A stretch of DNA of 37,736 bases from Kipferlia bialata (Eukaryota > Fornicata), in NCBI GenBank assembly GCA_003568945.1, contig BDIP01000016.1:9072-46807 (forward strand), given 5' to 3'. Below are positions 22,201 to 31,464 of the stretch, piece after piece. Both the position numbers and the translations under genes were made by a program. The notes under the pieces are model-generated. The model had not been told where the DNA came from. It saw only the letters and a program-made list of their open reading frames with translations, and did no database searches. How positions within the stretch are numbered: position 1 is the stretch's first letter; every line of letters starts with the position of its first letter.

Positions 22201-25200
22201 ATCAAGTAGTCTCAGATCAGGTTCCGCCGCAGGGATCGCAACCTTTGCCACGTCCATTGTCTTTGGAGAGGAGACTGCACTCTTGGTTACAGTGTCCGAT
22301 GAGTTTGGGAACACCGTCTCTGGCAAGCAGTTGCTAGTGTCCACAAACAATGAGGTTAGAGTCGTGCCATATCAGTATTCCTCTACAATGCAGATTCCTA
22401 TTCTATGCTTGACACCCAGACATTTGTCCTGTGTACCCAAACTGGAGACAGCTACACTTGCCCAGTGACATACTCAGGGAGTACTGACCCCGTTACTCTG
22501 TATAGGTAAAATATATGTATATATGACGTTCTATGAGGAGTAGTGCTAGGTATTATATATTTGTACAGGATTCTAACACCACATGTAGTAGTTGTTGTAT
22601 ATATTGTCCGACTCTTACCAATAGTACATACAATGGAGTTCTGCTGGAGACCACTACTCTTCCCGTTTCTGGTATTCCAGACAATACCCTGTCCTCCCTG
22701 ACCCCCTTGAGAGGAGTATACTCCCAGACCGACACGTACACAGTACGGTTGGAGTCCGTGGCTGGAGATGAGGTACGGTATCGCTGGATACCAGGTGTCA
22801 ATCTATTGATTGAGTGTGTATCTCCTCGTCTTACTCTGTAGGTCTCTAAGAATTTGAGCATCTCCGCAGCTCTCTCCCCTGGTGCCACTGGGACAGTGTG
22901 CCCATACAGCACAGTTGCAAGGTAAGGGGACACCCTTACCACTGGATCTCAGGTCTGTTTAGTACTGCATCTAACAGACAGGGGTTGGACCTGCTCGTTG
23001 ACGTTTGCCCCCGGTCAGCAGCTTGTCTACGTCTATGTCGGCACCACTCTGCTCTTCAGCAGGACTCTCTCTATGGGGAGCAGTAGGTGGGTGTATAATT
23101 GAGCCACTTCTCTTTCATTCAATTTGTTTGAGGTCTAACCTCCAGTCCAGTAGCAGCGTCCACTACGGTTTCTCCCACGGTTCTAGCTGTGGATACTCCC
23201 ACCACCCTCCACGTCAGGTATGTACATCTATGCACACATATACACATCCCTGTAGACTACTAGTGTGATATTCCCTTGAACTCACCTCAGACTACACAAC
23301 GAGGAGGGAGACCATATCACCCACACCGGCTCCGTTACATACGCCGTCTCTGTCGATGTCGCAGACGCAGTCACCTCACTGAGCTACAACGAAGTGACGG
23401 GGACCCACTCCGGAACTGTGTTGTCCAGTACTACTGGGCCTACGTCAGTTGTCGTTACAGCAGATGGTCTCTTTGATCACACGGTGGACATTGACGTTGT
23501 TCCCAACTACTCTTTGGCAGGTGTGTATTCGCAACATAGGTCTCTGTACTTCTCCAAGTTGTTGTACGCATTCTCTCATCTTCAGGTGACGCTGTCGCCT
23601 TGCCACTAACAACGTCTAGCACCTCGAATGCAGTGTCAGCATATGGGTCCAACATACTGATTGGTGCACCATATACCATGGTATGTCAATATTCAATCAA
23701 TAGTCACTCTAGTGTTGTTTATGGATCAATGTCACACCATTGCTTTTGGTTACAGTACTCCCTAACAGTCAGGTTAATGATCTGTCCAATGTTGGCTCTG
23801 CCTACCTGATAGACACATCCTCAGAGGCCAGTGTAGGGTGAGAATTGTTCTGAACTTGCATGAGTGCAATATTGTATTGTGGCATTTACCTAGTGTCATA
23901 TTCTGGATACTGCTCTTATCCTCTATATCGGTCAATCGCACGATTGGCTTAGCACACAGTACCTTCTGATCTCAGACTTATGCTGCCGGAGGAATCAACC
24001 GCAGTTACTGATGGTCTACTGGGGGTTTCAGTTTGTCTGTTGGACACAATTGGCTTTGTCGGAGCCCCTGGTACCAATTCGGTGAGTACTAATATGAAAT
24101 TGTTCCCTCTCTATTATAATGTATGTCCTTGTTACTGACTCCAGGTGTATGTGGTGTCCAGTCTTGGAGGATCAGACTGGGTTCTCTCCCAGACTCTGTC
24201 GGTAAGGGCTATATTACTTCATATATTGATTCTTCAATATGCATTATGTAGTTACATGTGTTGATTTAGGACTTCTTATCAATAGGGTGCCACTGGAGAT
24301 GTCTTTGGCCTCAGCATGTCCTGTACCCAGACTGATAATACCGGTGAAAGGTAATTGGTCATGTTCCCTGATCGTCGAACACGTACTTCAGTACACATTA
24401 GGTTAGAGACGTTGACCCTCATAACCAGTCTTCTCTTAGTCGGCGCTCCAGGATCGGAGAGTGCCCAAATATACACCTGTGACTCTCTGACTGGTGTGTG
24501 TGTACTGCATTCTAGCCTTGCACCCAGCGCCTCTACCACTGCGTATGGTGCCAGTGTAGATATCGACATGGACACCATAGTGGTCGGGACCACTGTTGGC
24601 GGCACCTTTGTGTACAGGTACGCCTCTTCGTTGAGTCAACTAGTGCTCTGGCCTTTACATCACATCACTATGTTGACTCTTTAATCTCAGGCGTGATGAA
24701 TCCCTTTCAGCTTGGATCGAGGAGACGACTTGGGACATAGGTTCGATGCCTTCATGCAGTTCTTATGTGGGTCTCGAGTCAGGCTCAACGTCCAGTCTCT
24801 TATTGCAGGTGGATCCTCTGTGGCTTGTGCTCAGAGTGACAGCATGACCCTGGCCTACGTAGTGGACGCTATTGCTACCTCCTACACTGTTAGCGTGTAT
24901 GGACGCGATGACACAGGTGCTGATCTCCATCATGCTCTGCGCTTAATGTGTATTGATACTCATCCACACCTGGATGCTACTCTAATCGTAGGTTGGGAGC
25001 TGGTTCAGACTCTGTCTCCCTCTCTTGCTGAATCTTCGTCTCTTGGTGCCAAGAGTGAACGCTCTCTTATGCAACTAGTAGCTAGAGGCGGTGTGCTAGC
25101 GGTGACATCCACTACCACGGACACAGTTACACTCTACAGCACTGCTGCTGAGAGTGTTGATGATGTGTTCATGTCTGCAAAGACAGTATCATTGACAGCT

Positions 25201-28200
25201 GGACAGAGCGACGCCGTCACCCTAGACGAGACAGGTGTTTCAGATTGCATATTTATATGTATCATGTTACTCTCTCTTTCTCTCACCAACGTCAGGGAGC
25301 CTTGTGGTGGTTGAATCCTCTAGTGAGGGACCTTTGCTCATCAGTTACAGTCTAGAGACTCCATCATATGTATTGTTGGAACCATCCACCTTCAGACAAG
25401 GTATCAAGTGTAAATAATTCAGATTCCCGAGCAGGAGGTCAAGTTTCTGAATTATCTTTGTTTCTGACTTGCAGGAGCCACTGTATCGGCTACAGTTACC
25501 GTACTGACGTCCCTCATGAGTCAGCATGATGATCATCTAGAGAATATGTCTCTAGGTGTGGCGTCAGAGTCTGTGTCTCCCTCATACGATGAGACAACAG
25601 GTACGGCGTACTCTACTACGAGTTATTGTGTGTGTAGTCCTCACTGAATCTGACCCCTAGGTACATACCTTGTCTCATTCACGGCCCCAACAGAGGTTGG
25701 CACCACCTCTGTGTCATGTGAGTATGAGTCTGGGTCTGGAGTAGAGTCGCTCACTGGTTATGTTCTGGTGCTACCCGGGAGACCCTACCCGTCAAGCACT
25801 GTGGTGTCTCTGCCAGATGGAGTGACAATCCTAACCAGTAACACATACTCTACACTCAGCGTCGCACTCAGGAGTGAGTACGGAACCCTTAACACAGAGA
25901 CAGACACTGAGGTATGGGGGTGTAGTGATACTCTCTCTACCTATTGACGTACGTCATTCCCTTAACCCCAAGGTCTGGGTGTACATGGAGACCTCTGAGC
26001 ACTATTCGGCAACTGGAATAGCGCTCGATGATTGGTACCCTTGTACCCTCTCGGAATCAACAGGTACGATAGACACACCGTTGTATTTTCTCACAGAATA
26101 TCCATACTCGCTATTCACCCAGGTCTATACACTGCTGCTGTTGTTACACCAACTGCCGGTGGGGATGTTACTGTGGCAGTGAGTGTTGCCCACCCAGACT
26201 CTGGAACTGATATCGGGGACTCTGTGTTCTATACACATTCTGGCTTCACTGTAGAGTCATTAGAGGGGCCAGAGACCAGTAGTCTGGATCTTTTGGTCAT
26301 TGCAGGTGTGTTCCTAGTCATCCACACATATACATGTTGTTATACACACTATTTCATGTGTAATAGCTCTCCATGTAGCTCACTACAGGAGGAGCAGGTG
26401 CCCTAATCATCACCCTACTGGTGGGTTGGCTATGTGTGCGATGGCAGCGCCAGGTCAAGGCACACAACCGGAGTGTCAGGGGGATTGACGACAGGCCCAA
26501 GTCTCAGCGGAGTAACACCCACCTGTTGGAGCATTCATACGGCCACTCAGGGAGTCGGGTATGTGTTATGCTAGATATTCATTTTGGTTATCTGTATGTT
26601 TGTTATCACTTGTCAATCTTAGCACATTGTTGTTCATTCTGACCTCCTCATATATATCACTCCATCTCTATACAATCAGTTCATCCTGACCCTAGCCACA
26701 GTCTGTTGGCATGCAGCCAATGCGTCTATTCATCGATAGCAGCGTTGGTAGTAGCCTAGATAGATCTGCTCTCAAGGCAACACCTGTTCTGCCAGACAAG
26801 GCTAGGTATGTAGGTGAAGTGATGTTCCTAGCGGTCATAGTAGTAATATGCATATAGTGTTTCCCTAACCTCAGTATTGCTGGAGTCACAGTAGGGGATG
26901 TAGGCACACTACCCACTGACATCGTCAATATTGACAACCTCGGCCCGATGCTGCGAAAGCGAGAGAGGAGCAGGCCCGTTACCCGTCAGGAGAGGAGGGC
27001 GCAGAGGAAGCGGGAGTGGGAGGGCCGGGATCCAGCTGACCGTGGGACCCTAGCGGAGCGTGTGCTTGAGGCCTCTCTCTCAGACACAACTCTCCACAAA
27101 ACACAGTCCTTCCAGGTACATAACACATCTACTCATTTCTACACAGTGTACTGCAGTACCAGTGGGGACTAGCATTCTTCTATATCATTAGGGAACAATC
27201 TCCGGTGTGTGTCAAGCGTCCAGTCTCTCACACAGGCACTCTACTCCATTGGAAGATTCATAGGGAGCGGCGGGTTTGGGAAGGTGTACGAGGTAAGACG
27301 AGACTGTTACTTCTAGACATTTATTGGATATTTCACTGCCACAGTCTCCCAGTTGAGTATCTGAATAAGTTTCTACAGTGATTCGTCATATTCTTCTCTC
27401 ACACCGCAGGCCATTGAGATTGCCTCAGGTATGCAGGTCGCAGTCAAGTTCCAGCCCATCTGTGGCACATCGCAGTCCCCAGACTGGGTATGTTGCACAT
27501 AGGATACACACTACATGTCACATTGATTGGTAGAACGAGTGACAATACCATACTCTCTGTTGTTGCACCTTTCACATTCAGGAACCCCAGAAGACTATGA
27601 CAAAGGCTGAGTTTGAGAGGTTCTTGCAGACATTTGAAGGTAATTGTAAACCAGTGAGTCAACTCTTTTGGCTAGACTTCTCAATTTCAAACATGCGTAA
27701 CCCATGTGTTTACCTTGCCTCCAACATTGTCCCAATATCAGGTTCTGAGTACCTGCAGCGCCAGAGGAACCTGCGCAGAGAGCTGGCTGTGGCCGAGCAC
27801 CATCCTATCAACTCGCCCTTCGTCATAAAGTGAGTCCATGTATACATCTAATGATATTATTCTACGTGTCTAGGTTTTGATTCATCGGTTCCTCAATATT
27901 CCTCTGACCCAGGATTCTGAACCACTTCCGCAACTCTGACTCCTCGAACGAGATGGTCATCGTGATGGAGTTGGTAAAGGGTATGGTCATCAGTTACAAT
28001 ACCATACAGCTAGTGACGACACTAGTGGTTCTATCCATGACCAGGGATTTGTTGCTGGATATTGATGTACTTCTGACCCCCAGGCGAGAGTCTGCACGAG
28101 TATCTCAAGCGCTATCCCAACAGGTAAGGAAGGTCGCAGTTATACACAGTCCCGTTGAGCACTAAGGTGTCCCTACCCTTACTATGCGCATCTATTCTCA

Positions 28201-30090
28201 CAATAGGTGTCCTGACACCCCACTGCCCCACATGCTGACCATCATGTACCAAGTGAGTAGACATATGTACTCGTATGTACCATGACAATCAATGTTGTAT
28301 GATCAGTGTACACGGTAGTCGGTCTCTCACTCCAGCTTGCACTTGGACTTCTCGCCTTGAAGAGGGCTGGCGTCATACATCGAGACATTAAGGTGCCACT
28401 CATTTTGTATTGATATATATATATAGACTCGGATATTACTATATGTAGAGTGGTTCCGCATCTTATTGGGCTCTGGTTCCCTATGTATATGGGACATTCT
28501 CAACATTCCTCTCTTCTAAGGCATATGATTCTTACTCACTCCAGCCTGATAACATCATGGTGGATGAAGACGGAAATGTAAAGATCGTGGACCTTGGTCT
28601 CTGTAAGCTCGTGGACTCCTCGGTATGGCACCCTTTCAATCAATAATTATCAGATATATTTACGTATCGTATTTACTCTCTCACCCCAGCACCCCATGAC
28701 CAACTCCATTGGCGTTGGGAACAGACTCTACAGGGCCCCAGAGGTACAACGTTCATATAGAGTATACATATATATATATATATACTCATATGTCTACTTA
28801 TGTATAAACTTACATATATTACCCATGTGATGTATTGTAGTGCAGATTGCACAGGTACCCAGAGGTGAGTACATAGTCCGTTATACACTTGCGTATATAT
28901 TTCTACCCATATAGAATACTCATACTGCATTTCAGTGACGAGAGTTTCTATAGTGATGACTGTACAATCCCAGAGGGGTGATCTCTCAAGTATTCAATTC
29001 TCCCAGATGTCTTGGCTTCTATACTGTTTCTGTCACTTCCTGCTCACACTTAGTGTTGGTACCAGGGCGGCAGCTACGTCCGCAACAGCGTTGGGGGTAG
29101 AAAGGCCCATATCGGAAACTCCGCTGACGTCTGGTCTGTTGGTCTGATCTTCAGCCAGGTTACACCTGTGTATGTCTATATATTTACATTTATTTACAAT
29201 ACTTGGCGTTATGTACTAATGTATGTCTGACCCCAGATGCTCAGCTCCCGGTGGGTCATGGGCGACATCCTGTCAAGGTACATACCCCACAATTTGGAGT
29301 ATCAGTGTCTTTACTGATACAGATACTGAGTCTTGCATCAATTCCCTCTCTACCTATGGTAAATGATGAACGAGACCATGTACTGCCTATTTGCCACCTG
29401 GTCTTATGTACTCTAACCCAGGTGTTTCTATGACGATGCTGCCGTACCTCTGGTCCAGGCACTCAGAAAGGACTCCGACAAGAGATTCGAGTGAGTTTTC
29501 TACTTTAGTCTAACTGATACTATATCTTAACCTGAATTGTTTACTCTCTCACCCTAGCACTGTTACCCTAGAGCAGACAGGTGTGGCCGGACTTGCAGAG
29601 CTCATCAATGGTATGCTGCAGGTCAGTGAGTAGTGAAACTTGAACTCTTTCGTAACCTCTAAACACAACAGTGTTACCAATGAAGTTCTCTGATTGTGTC
29701 TCACTTCCAGAAGGATCCTTCTCAGAGGATAGACCCCGAAGACTTGGCCTCAAGAATGGAAGAGTTGGTATGACAGTACCTCCTCTATAGCGTCTATGAC
29801 TCGATCCTCAGATGAACTGCACTTCTTACGATTGACCCAAGGTTCAGAGAGAGACGGAAGAGTCAATCAACGACGAAGAGCCACCTGCCCACTTCTTCCC
29901 CCCCTCTCTCCCTGCACCCCTCCCAACCACCAACATTCTGAGAGAGAGAGAGAGAGCGCCCATGGGTAGGATAGACAGGGACGACAGAGTGGGAACAGTG
30001 CAGCCAATGTGGGTGCCAGTGCGGCAGGAGACACCATCCGAGATCCCTGCTGCTCCTCTGTTCCTGGATACCCCTAGTGGGCAGAGATGA
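11898..30090 (+). CDS. Giant receptor kinase: two FG-GAP propellers, filamin/Ig-like repeats, TM helix, kinase
   Basis: A spliced reading of about 75 exons (10.4 kb, roughly 3,470 residues) runs from an acceptor at 11897 to TGA at 30088-30090. Order: an N-terminal beta-rich segment (11898-12566), a seven-blade FG-GAP propeller, Ig/filamin-like repeats, a second seven-blade propeller, a membrane-proximal beta domain, one TM helix, a basic juxtamembrane region and a full kinase. It should be a type I cell-surface receptor with the kinase in the cytosol. The ligand is unknown. Splice phases agree at essentially all junctions. One (after 23680) needs a weak donor at 23685 to keep frame. Two acceptors are tandem AGs where the second is used, for example at 13213. 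The signal-peptide exon was not found, so the start is missing. The gene is divergent from a related kinase gene. Confidence 0.8.
12614..13905 (+). other. First seven-bladed FG-GAP beta-propeller
   Basis: Exons 12614-12813, 12938-13066 and the first part of the large exon 13214-14816. Seven blade cores can be read in order: YAGYTAVYGDWAMISA, FGADLAMGDGWAAIGS, FGTSIAISGTSLAIGA, FGVAVALDGDRLAVGT, FGRTVALSGDTLVVWQ, FGRALSLVGSTLVVGA and LGYSVSLSGSTLVVGA. Each is followed by a strand of the G-x-V-Y-V-Y type (GAVYVYTLE, GLVYIFDR, GAVYVYQEQ). This is the integrin-alpha/FG-GAP pattern, and seven is the number needed to close a propeller. I see no clear calcium-binding DxDxDG loop. Confidence 0.85.
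15037..15164 (+). repeat. Duplicated exon end plus donor
   Basis: The end of exon 14925-15064, with ctggatgtatctacactctc and its donor, recurs at 15136-15164 in the next intron with a few mismatches. It is followed by cccag|gt, so the copy keeps a donor. Confidence 0.85.
15975..16095 (+). repeat. Duplicated exon end plus donor
   Basis: The end of exon 15676-15987 (gagtcagacag|gtag) recurs at 16057-16071 in the intron, 80 bp away. A third, weaker acacag|gtat follows near 16083. The stretch between is a tg/ta microsatellite. Confidence 0.8.
16584..16824 (+). repeat. Three copies of an exon end plus donor in one intron
   Basis: Bases 16584-16628 (end of exon 16464-16616 with donor) recur at 16688-16732 with one mismatch in 45. 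A shorter third copy (gagggtgcaggcatcctcgc) lies near 16798. An (AT)n run at 16639-16671 and GA or CT runs fill the gaps. Confidence 0.9.
17003..17112 (+). repeat. Duplicated exon end plus donor, diverged
   Basis: ccaacccaggtacacttctt spans the 17011/17012 donor; ccccacccaggcacacttct recurs about 84 bp downstream. In the copy the donor gt has become gc. Confidence 0.7.
17723..17815 (+). repeat. Duplicated exon end plus donor
   Basis: Bases 17723-17747 recur at 17791-17815 with a single mismatch, 68 bp apart. The first copy is the end of exon 17619-17740 and its donor; the copy also keeps the donor. Confidence 0.9.
17894..18043 (+). repeat. Intronic copy of the interior of the next exon
   Basis: The segment around 17894-17938 resembles 17998-18043 of exon 17986-18108. 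Both share actctagtctggtgac/actctggtaactga and then ctgagctctcagcca. The copy is diverged and has no open frame matching the exon. Confidence 0.75.
18399..18505. other. Assembly join of three Ns with identical flanks
   Basis: The 52 bp at 18399-18450 and 18454-18505 are identical and separated only by nnn. The simplest reading is two contig ends that overlap but were not merged, so one copy is artificial. Copy 2 of the module has a single such segment at the matching exon (20729-20807). Confidence 0.9.
19198..19256. repeat. TA/TGTA microsatellite
   Basis: A tatata run followed by tgtatgtatatatatg repeats lies in the intron after exon 19061-19176. The matching intron in module copy 2 (21435-21562) lacks it, so it arose after the duplication. 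Confidence 0.85.
20005..22154 (+). repeat. Duplicated 11-exon ectodomain module, copy 2
   Basis: Exons 20005-20128, 20194-20315, 20384-20506, 20605-20672, 20729-20807, 20870-21169, 21319-21434, 21563-21640, 21708-21779, 21886-21954 and 22061-22154. They match copy 1 exon for exon in order, length and phase, for example LFDAYSNPVG, TDCPDCVNTVSYADAT and YSVYLVDKWTSEVKPLY. Even intron pieces match: catactcccagacatctcta occurs in the corresponding introns near 19259 and 21533. The duplication therefore happened at the DNA level, after the introns were in place. Confidence 0.85.
22233..23520 (+). other. Further Ig-like repeats before the second propeller
   Basis: Exons 22233-22354, 22420-22505, 22625-22772, 22842-22921, 22982-23086, 23146-23217 and 23291-23520. 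Ig/filamin-like strands are again visible: ALLVTVSDEFGNTVSGK, TYTVRLESVAGDE, HSGTVLSSTTGPTSVVVTAD. Cysteines (FVLCTQTG, YTCPVTY, GTVCPYS, GWTCSLTF) suggest disulfides. The first exon resembles the MRAFDAFGNEF segment of the earlier block, giving a fourth, partial module. Confidence 0.65.
23586..25400 (+). other. Second FG-GAP beta-propeller, seven blades
   Basis: Exons 23586-23680/4, 23756-23837, 23976-24081, 24145-24201, 24286-24350, 24429-24617, 24691-24770, 24809-24916, 24992-25234 and 25296-25400. Blade cores by eye: AVSAYGSNILIGAPY, LLGVSVCLLDTIGFVGAPG, VFGLSMSCTQTD...LLLVGAPGSES, AYGASVDIDMDTIVVGTT, GGSSVACAQSDSMTLAYVVD, SERSLMQLVARGGVLAVTS and a weaker last one around GSLVVVESSSEG. The GAP motif is classical in three blades and eroded in the rest. 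A 38-bp intron at 24771-24808 must be removed to keep the frame. Confidence 0.75.
25475..26305 (+). other. Membrane-proximal beta domain
   Basis: Exons 25475-25600, 25661-25911, 25973-26063 and 26123-26305 link the second propeller to the membrane. Strands such as TYLVSFTAPTEVGTTSVSCE and AAVVTPTAGGDVTVAVSV are again Ig-like. The last exon ends inside the transmembrane helix. Confidence 0.65.
26281..26558 (+). other. Transmembrane helix and juxtamembrane segment
   Basis: Across the 26305/26389 splice the reading is LDLLVIAGGAGALIITLLVG followed by WLCVRWQRQVKAHNR. That is a hydrophobic helix of about 23 residues with small-residue GGAG packing and a basic cytoplasmic stop-transfer end, giving type I topology. 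The tandem acceptors here (gtag and acag) matter: only the second, at 26388, keeps the frame. Confidence 0.85.
27236..29767 (+). other. Cytoplasmic protein kinase domain, all key motifs present
   Basis: Fifteen exons from 27236 to 29767. Motifs in order: IGSGGFGKVYE (glycine loop), MQVAVKFQP (VAIK lysine), MVIVMELVKG (hinge), GVIHRDIKPDNIM (catalytic loop), IVDLGLCKL (DLG in place of DFG), NRLYRAPE (APE), SADVWSVGLIFSQ and GMLQKDPSQRI. It should be active and Ser/Thr-specific, since HRDIKPDN has the Ser/Thr-type lysine. A basic stretch before it (exon 26875-27115, RKRERSRPVTRQERRAQRKR) may bind membrane lipid. The C-terminal tail (29842-30090) is Pro/Glu-rich, with REREREP encoded by a GA repeat. 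Confidence 0.93.
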
Positions 30091-30538
30091 GTACTGCTTA
30101 CACGTTCTTGTCTGCTAAATGGTGTGCATCCCCCTCTGAAGCCAGCCATCTCTCTTTCGATACTTCTTCGAATATGAATGTTCATATAACTTAGGAGGGA
30201 GGAAAGCTCGACAGTTTGTTTTAGATGTTGTGAACTCTTTCGAGTTCCTATATCGTCCGACTTTGATAATAGATTGTATTTGTTAGAGAAATACATAGCA
30301 GTGAGATGCTGCATTAGTTAGCGATGAGACTCTCTTCACAAACATATGTACTACTTACTCTATGTGAGTGACACGAACATATGTAGTTCATATATGTGTA
30401 CATACTAGTAACCAATTCTCGTTCATCCTAAGTTAGGATTCCTAACTAGAAGTAGAGTGCTAAAAGTAGGACTGATACTCCGAAGAATTCAACTCACATC
30501 GAGTGTCTGTATCATAGACGCTCTGTGATTCACAGACT
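30091..30538. other. 3' flank of the receptor gene
   Basis: I see no gene here. It holds a perfect small palindrome, agttaggattcctaact (30431-30447), and several acatatgta words. It probably contains the receptor transcript's 3' end. Confidence 0.5.
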
Positions 30539-30871
30539 GTGAAGTGGATGATACGGATTATCATTACAGTAAATGACTACTCTTTGGCACTCCGTCCGGA
30601 AGCGGCCCTAACTGGTGTCGCCCCGATATCATATCGGCGATATGCTCTGCCAGTGCCGCTGTCCGTACTTTGCAACCAGCAGAAGCTGTGTATCTCTGTG
30701 AGCGAGGAGTTTGATGCCTAGGAGCATGAGCTGGTTAGCGGTGTGTATGTGGCCCTCTTCGACCCCATGCACCCAGACACCCCCCTCACCCTCGAGTCCA
30801 GAGGCTACTGCGACGGGTGCCATGTATTCAACACCCCACCTGGTCAATGTCGTGAAATTCACGACTCGTGA
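30539..30871 (+). pseudogene. Decayed or orphan coding fragment
   Basis: Two adjacent open stretches in the same frame, 60 and 49 codons, are separated by one TAG at 30719-30721. The sequence is GC-richer and more protein-like than its surroundings: PISYRRYALPVPLSVLCN before the stop, and GVYVALFDPMHPDTPLTLES then RGYCDGCHVFNTPPGQC after it. I do not recognise the family. No splice sites that would bypass the stop are obvious. It may be a remnant of a gene or an exon of something I cannot see. Confidence 0.4.
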
Positions 30872-31300
30872 TCGAGTATGTCTACTATAGGAAGTATGAC
30901 TGTTCTGCAGCATTAGCGACATGTGTCATGCCTTGTCTCCCCTGGGCAGCGATATGTCAACTAATTTCAGAGGCAGGGTCACCAAGAGGCTGCGTGAGCC
31001 CCAATAGCGACTATGTTGTGCACTTCTGTGAAGTCCACCAGTAATGACTGTACTACTGAGATTCACGTGTATATTAAAGATCATGTAAGAGTATTGACGG
31101 CAATGGACGTTGTCACCCAGAGAACTACTTTGAAAGAAGTATACTTCGGGCACAGTGCACACACTCTTATGATTGTCACCATTCAGACGCTGTGAATCTG
31201 ACCATATCTGCATCTATGTTTCACTGTTGAATCCGTGGTGCGATGGTGTTCAACTATGTCTCGGGTTTCATAGCGGCCTTGTCACTGTAACAGTGACTAA
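30872..31300. other. Intergenic spacer
   Basis: No supported gene is visible. Short open frames on both strands look like chance: they have no splice motifs and no resemblance to neighbours. Confidence 0.5.
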
Positions 31301-31369
31301 CTGTTCACCCAAGGGCGGAATCAATTGTGACAAACTGATGGCCTCAACTGTAGATACCCTCTACCAGAG
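31301..31369 (+). promoter_or_regulatory. Conserved upstream block, array copy 1
   Basis: ctgttcaccca, then a (t/c)gacanactgat(a/g)gcctcaa-like segment and tagataccctctaccagag, lies about 100-165 bp before the ATG at 31465. The same words, in the same order, stand before copies 3 and 4, so this is a shared promoter or 5' leader. Confidence 0.6.
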
Positions 31370-31464
31370 TGTCACTGTTTAGGAGTATTCGCAGCCATTC
31401 AACTGCACCTCTTTGTATAGGACTCTTCTAGACGACCCTTCACCCATCCTACCCACTACCAGTC

